Shown: positions 61,024 through 64,000 of the stretch, piece after piece | Position numbering within the stretch: the stretch's first letter is position 1 | Layout of the letters: each line of letters starts with the position of its first letter | Assembly: GCF_002155425.1 (NCBI RefSeq) | Contig: NZ_MUYG01000005.1 | Coordinates: 103,688 to 167,687 of the forward strand | Length of the DNA stretch: 64,000 nt | Direction: 5' to 3' | Source of the DNA: Erythrobacter donghaensis | GTDB lineage: Bacteria > Pseudomonadota > Alphaproteobacteria > Sphingomonadales > Sphingomonadaceae | Notes under the pieces: generated by a model | The model's input: the letters and a program-made list of their open reading frames with translations, nothing else | Database searches by the model: none | What the model was told of the DNA's origin: nothing | Position numbers and translations under genes: made by a program

Positions 61024-61557
61024 ATGATCCGGCGCGTGCTCTCTGTGATATTCCTGGCCTGGGCGATCGGCTTCCTGTGGTTCGCCACCATGCTGCCGCA
61101 ACCCGCCGAGGACGGGGTGAGAACCGACGCGGTGATCGTGCCGACCGGTGGGGCCGGGCGCATCCCGCGCGGGCTGGCGGTGCTGGACGAAGGCCTGTCG
61201 CGCAAGATGCTGGTCAGCGGCGTCGATCGCGAGGTGCGCCCCCAGGAATTCGCCGTCCAGTTCGGAGTCTCGCCGCAGCGCATGGCCTGCTGCGTCACGC
61301 TCGGCTTTGCGGCGGTCGACACCCGCTCCAATGCGGCCGAGACCGCCAAGTGGGTGGCACAGAACGAAGTCCGCTCGCTCAGGCTGGTCACCACCGACTG
61401 GCACATGCGCCGCGCCGCCGGAGAGCTCGCCCGCACTCTGCCCGCCTCGGTCACGGTGGTGCGCGATGCGGTGCCCTCGCAGCCCGATGTCGGCACGCTG
61501 TTCCTCGAATATCACAAGCTGCTCGCCAGCCGCGCGGCGGGGCTGGCGGACCTTTGA
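61024..61557 (+). CDS. YdcF-like (DUF218) membrane-anchored protein
   Basis: A 177-residue protein with an N-terminal anchor (VLSVIFLAWAIGFLWFATML). The DUF218 domain follows: DAVIVPTGGAGRIPRGLAVL, KMLVSGVDREV, DTRSNAAETAKWV, RLVTTDWHMRRAAGEL. Family members act in envelope processes, but a defined enzyme activity is not known. GTG 61021 may alternatively initiate. Follows ftsX at 10 bases, and its stop overlaps the TTG start of the acyltransferase gene. Confidence 0.83.
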   Translation: MIRRVLSVIFLAWAIGFLWFATMLPQPAEDGVRTDAVIVPTGGAGRIPRGLAVLDEGLSRKMLVSGVDREVRPQEFAVQFGVSPQRMACCVTLGFAAVDTRSNAAETAKWVAQNEVRSLRLVTTDWHMRRAAGELARTLPASVTVVRDAVPSQPDVGTLFLEYHKLLASRAAGLADL

Positions 61558-62246
61558 GCGGACTGATCGCCGCGCTGCGCAGCCTTGTCTTCTACGTGCT
61601 GTTCTATGGCGGCAGCGCGCTGCTTGTGGTCGCCTCGGTGGTGGCGGTGACCGTGCAGCGCAGCTGGCTGCGCGGGATCGTCGGCCGGTGGGGCGCGTGG
61701 CACCTGTGGTGCGTGCAGCATCTGCTCGGGATCGAGGTGGTGCTCGATGGCGAACTGCCGCAGGGTCCGGTGCTGATCGCGGTCAAGCACGAGGCCTTCT
61801 TCGAAGCGATCGACACCCCGCGGCTGTTCACCTTCCCCGCCGTTTTCGCCAAGCACGAGCTGTTCCGCATCCCCGGCTGGGGCTATTCGGCGCTGGTCTA
61901 CGGGTTGATCCCGGTGGCGCGAGAGGATGGCGCCAAGACCCTGCGCCAGATGCTCGCGCTGGCGAAGCAGCGGGTCGCGCAAGGCCGCCCGCTGGTGATC
62001 TTCCCCGAAGGCACCCGCGTCGCCCACGGCACACGGCCCCCGCTGCAGGCGGGGTTCGCCGGGCTCTACAAGCTGCTGCGCCTGCCGGTGGTGCCGATCG
62101 CGGTGGACAGCGGCGCGACCTATCACCACGTGGTGAAGCGCCCCGGACGGATCACCTACAAGGTGGGCGACACGATCCCCGCCGGCCTCCCCCGCGGCGA
62201 GGTCGAAGCGCGGGTCCACGCGGCGATCAATGCGCTGAACGGATAG
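61554..62246 (+). CDS. PlsC-like 1-acylglycerol-3-phosphate acyltransferase
   Basis: A 230-residue membrane enzyme of phospholipid synthesis. N-terminal membrane helix (VFYVLFYGGSALLVVASVVA). Acyltransferase motif I reads KHEAFFE, that is HX4E in place of HX4D; motif III FPEGTR is intact and VVPIAVDSG matches motif IV. TTG 61554 overlaps the preceding stop, so translational coupling explains the rare start. Last gene of the ftsE unit before the dispersed repeat. Confidence 0.85.
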   Translation: MSGLIAALRSLVFYVLFYGGSALLVVASVVAVTVQRSWLRGIVGRWGAWHLWCVQHLLGIEVVLDGELPQGPVLIAVKHEAFFEAIDTPRLFTFPAVFAKHELFRIPGWGYSALVYGLIPVAREDGAKTLRQMLALAKQRVAQGRPLVIFPEGTRVAHGTRPPLQAGFAGLYKLLRLPVVPIAVDSGATYHHVVKRPGRITYKVGDTIPAGLPRGEVEARVHAAINALNG

Positions 62247-62327
62247 GGCGCGCGTCCGCTTTCGGGAGCTGCCTCGCCAGAGCGTTGTGATCGCAACTGG
62301 GTGGATTCCTGCTACCTCCCCCTCCCA

Positions 62328-62420
62328 CGTCACCCCGTGCTTGGCACGGGGCTTGGCTTCTTCGCTTCGCCACCGAAAATCAAGAAAGGCCGAACCCCGT
62401 GTCAAGCACGGGGCGACGAA
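62328..62420. repeat. Dispersed palindromic repeat, copy 2
   Basis: Arms CGTCACCCCGTGCTTGGCAC (from 62328) and CCCCGTGTCAAGCACGGGGC (around 62395-62414) are inverted copies, each containing the CACGGGG core also found at 31861-32012. The spacer (about 40 bases) is shorter than in copy 1. It lies after plsC, where it could form a terminating hairpin, and 50 bases before an insertion sequence. Confidence 0.75.
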
Positions 62421-62469
62421 CATGACATAACCGCAACGGGGGCCGATCGCCGATGTCAGCTTTTGGCTG

Positions 62470-64000
62470 GATTGTGTTGAAAAACTCCTCCTTGCAATCG
62501 GGCTAAAGTATTGATTCTATGTCTTGGCAGACAAGCGGAGACGGTCGGATGATGGGTGAGCGGACGGTGGCGCAGGAGGCCCTGTTCTACAGCTTCAACC
62601 TGGAGCGGCATGTTCCGCAGGATCATTTGCTGCGCTCGATCGATCGGTTCGTCGACCTGTCGGGCATTCGCGAACATCTGCGTCCCTTCTACAGCTCGAC
62701 CGGACGACCGTCAGTTGATCCCGAGTTGATGATCCGGATGCTGATCATCGGCTACTGCATGGGCATCCGGTCCGAGCGGCGGCTGTGCGAGGAGGTGCAT
62801 GTCAACCTCGCCTATCGCTGGTTCTGCCGCCTGGGGCTGGAAGGCGATGTGCCCGACCACTCGACCTTCTCGAAGAACCGTCACGGTCGCTTCCGCGACA
62901 GTGATCTGCTGCGCCAGCTGTTCGAGACGACCGTGGCGCGCTGCATCGCCGAAGGACTGGTCGGCGGTGAAGGGTTCGCGGTCGATGGCAGCCTCGTGCG
63001 CGCCGATGTGAACCGCCAGCATGCCGTCGATCAGGCCGATGGCTTGCCGGACCCGGCCACCAGCCATGCCGTTCGCGAGTATCTGGCTGTGCTCGACGAT
63101 GCGGCCTTCGGGGGCGCAACCCCGGTGCCGCCCAAGCAGTTGGCGGTGGCCGATCCGGCCGCACGCTGGACAGCGGCAAGCCGCGAGCGTGCCTTCTTCG
63201 CCTATGCCACCAACTACCTCATTGATCTCCAGAACGCAGTGATCGTCGATGTCGAGGCGACCACCGCCATCCGTCAGGCCGAGGTGACCGCCCAGCGCCG
63301 CATGATCGACCGGACGCAGGAGCGCTTCGGCCTCTGGCCCGAGCGGCTCGTGGGCGACACCGGATATGGCGATGCAAGGAACCTGTCCTGGCTGGTCGAG
63401 GAGCGCGGCATCGAGCCGCACATCCCTGTGTTCGACAAGTCTGCCCGCCGCGATGATACCTTCGAGCGTTCGGCCTTCACCTTCGACCATGAGGATGACA
63501 GCTATATCTGCCCTGCTGGCAAGCGGCTGCGCCAGAGGCAGAAGGTCTATCGCGAGGAACGTCCGTTCGTCGATGAGAACGGCATGTTGCGTTACCGCGC
63601 CAGCAAGCTCGACTGCAGTGCCTGCGCTCTCAAGCCGCGCTGTTGCCCGACCCAACCAGCGCGCAAGATCCTGCGTTCAGTCCACGAGGGCGCCCGTGAT
63701 CTGGCCCGCGATATCGCCACGACCGACGCCTATCTGGTCTCGCGCCGCCAGCGCAAGAAGGTCGAGATGCTGTTCGCGCACCTCAAGCGCATCCTCAGGA
63801 TGGATCGCCTGCGCCTGCGAGGTCCAAACGGCGCAAGAGACGAGTTCCTCCTCGCAGCCACCGCCCAAAACCTCCGGAAAATGGCCAAGCTGATCCCCAT
63901 GCCAGCCACCACAGCCCCCGCATAAGCGGGGGCGAAGCCTCAGAGCGCCGCTCAGGCTCGCGCCAGCGCCGATCTCAGCGCCGGGTTTTTCAACACAATC
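62470..64000. mobile_element. IS1182-family insertion sequence
   Basis: Terminal inverted repeats: GATTGTGTTGAAAAAC at 62470-62485 and its exact complement GTTTTTCAACACAATC at 63985-64000. They enclose one full-length transposase gene. The element is about 1.53 kb. The right end falls on the last base of the window, so the target duplication cannot be checked. Confidence 0.88.
62519..63925 (+). CDS. IS1182-family transposase
   Basis: A 468-residue DDE transposase that moves the surrounding element. N-terminal IS1182 region: VDPELMIRMLIIGYCMGIRS and VHVNLAYRWFCRLGLEGDVP, DHSTFSKNRHGRF. Catalytic region: FAVDGSLVRADVN (first D), LVGDTGYGDARNLSWLV (second D), and the C-terminal KKVEMLFAHLKRILRMDRLR (E). 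A Cys cluster DCSACALKPRCCPTQPARK lies before it. The frame is intact, so the element may be active. ATG 62519 lies 33 bases inside the left repeat. Confidence 0.93.
   Translation: MSWQTSGDGRMMGERTVAQEALFYSFNLERHVPQDHLLRSIDRFVDLSGIREHLRPFYSSTGRPSVDPELMIRMLIIGYCMGIRSERRLCEEVHVNLAYRWFCRLGLEGDVPDHSTFSKNRHGRFRDSDLLRQLFETTVARCIAEGLVGGEGFAVDGSLVRADVNRQHAVDQADGLPDPATSHAVREYLAVLDDAAFGGATPVPPKQLAVADPAARWTAASRERAFFAYATNYLIDLQNAVIVDVEATTAIRQAEVTAQRRMIDRTQERFGLWPERLVGDTGYGDARNLSWLVEERGIEPHIPVFDKSARRDDTFERSAFTFDHEDDSYICPAGKRLRQRQKVYREERPFVDENGMLRYRASKLDCSACALKPRCCPTQPARKILRSVHEGARDLARDIATTDAYLVSRRQRKKVEMLFAHLKRILRMDRLRLRGPNGARDEFLLAATAQNLRKMAKLIPMPATTAPA

Overview
The window is GC-rich, densely coded DNA from an alphaproteobacterium. 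I would place it in the Sphingomonadales, probably the Erythrobacteraceae. This rests on the gene content and style: a compact single flagellar locus with short FlgD, FlgE and flagellin, an FlbD-like sigma-54 activator, a zinc-ribbon/DUF3426 protein beside ftsEX, and a dispersed CCCCGTG...CACGGGG palindrome. No database search was possible, so the taxon is an inference.

Region 1 (1-33898) is an almost complete flagellar locus. Leftward genes are flhA (cut by the window edge), a flagellar-type lytic transglycosylase, flgN, flgM and flgA. A diguanylate cyclase and a small MotA/MotB-like pair follow. Rightward come flgBCDEFGHIJKL-motAB, then a short atypical insert and a leftward flagellin gene, then a long operon: sigma-54 activator-fliEFGHIJKLMNOPQR-flhB. 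A separate fliD-fliS unit closes the locus. Promoter-like sequences fit a two-tier hierarchy. Sigma-54 sites (GG-N10-GC) precede the transglycosylase/flhA unit, flgA and flgB. A shared CTTAAAC-N13-G(C/A)CG(C/T)TCT element, probably sigma-28, precedes flgM, the flagellin gene and fliD. The same locus encodes a sigma-54 activator with an intact GAFTGA loop and the anti-sigma-28 factor FlgM.

Region 2 (33899-42913) begins with a perfect 20-bp palindrome containing the canonical ParB-binding parS sequence, which suggests that the locus lies in the origin-proximal part of the chromosome. It is followed by an alpha/beta hydrolase, a polysaccharide flippase with a GNAT protein, the glutathione-dependent formaldehyde detoxification pair (fghA, adhC), a DUF5522 protein, and an M1 metallopeptidase with a DUF6702 partner.

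Region 3 (42915-57948) is the least familiar part. Five consecutive leftward genes encode secreted proteins with DUF11-like repeats. One of them has 1716 residues and a C-terminal half that looks like an outer-membrane beta-barrel. A GAF-PAS-GGDEF-EAL protein lies directly downstream on the same strand. Divergent from the array are an EF-hand protein and an OmpR/EnvZ-type two-component system. I suggest this is a cell-surface system possibly linked to cyclic-di-GMP and calcium sensing.

Region 4 (58028-64000) holds tRNA-Leu(GAG), a zinc-ribbon/DUF3426 membrane protein, ftsE-ftsX, a YdcF-like protein, a PlsC-like acyltransferase, a second copy of the dispersed palindrome, and an IS1182-family insertion sequence whose right inverted repeat ends at the last base of the window.
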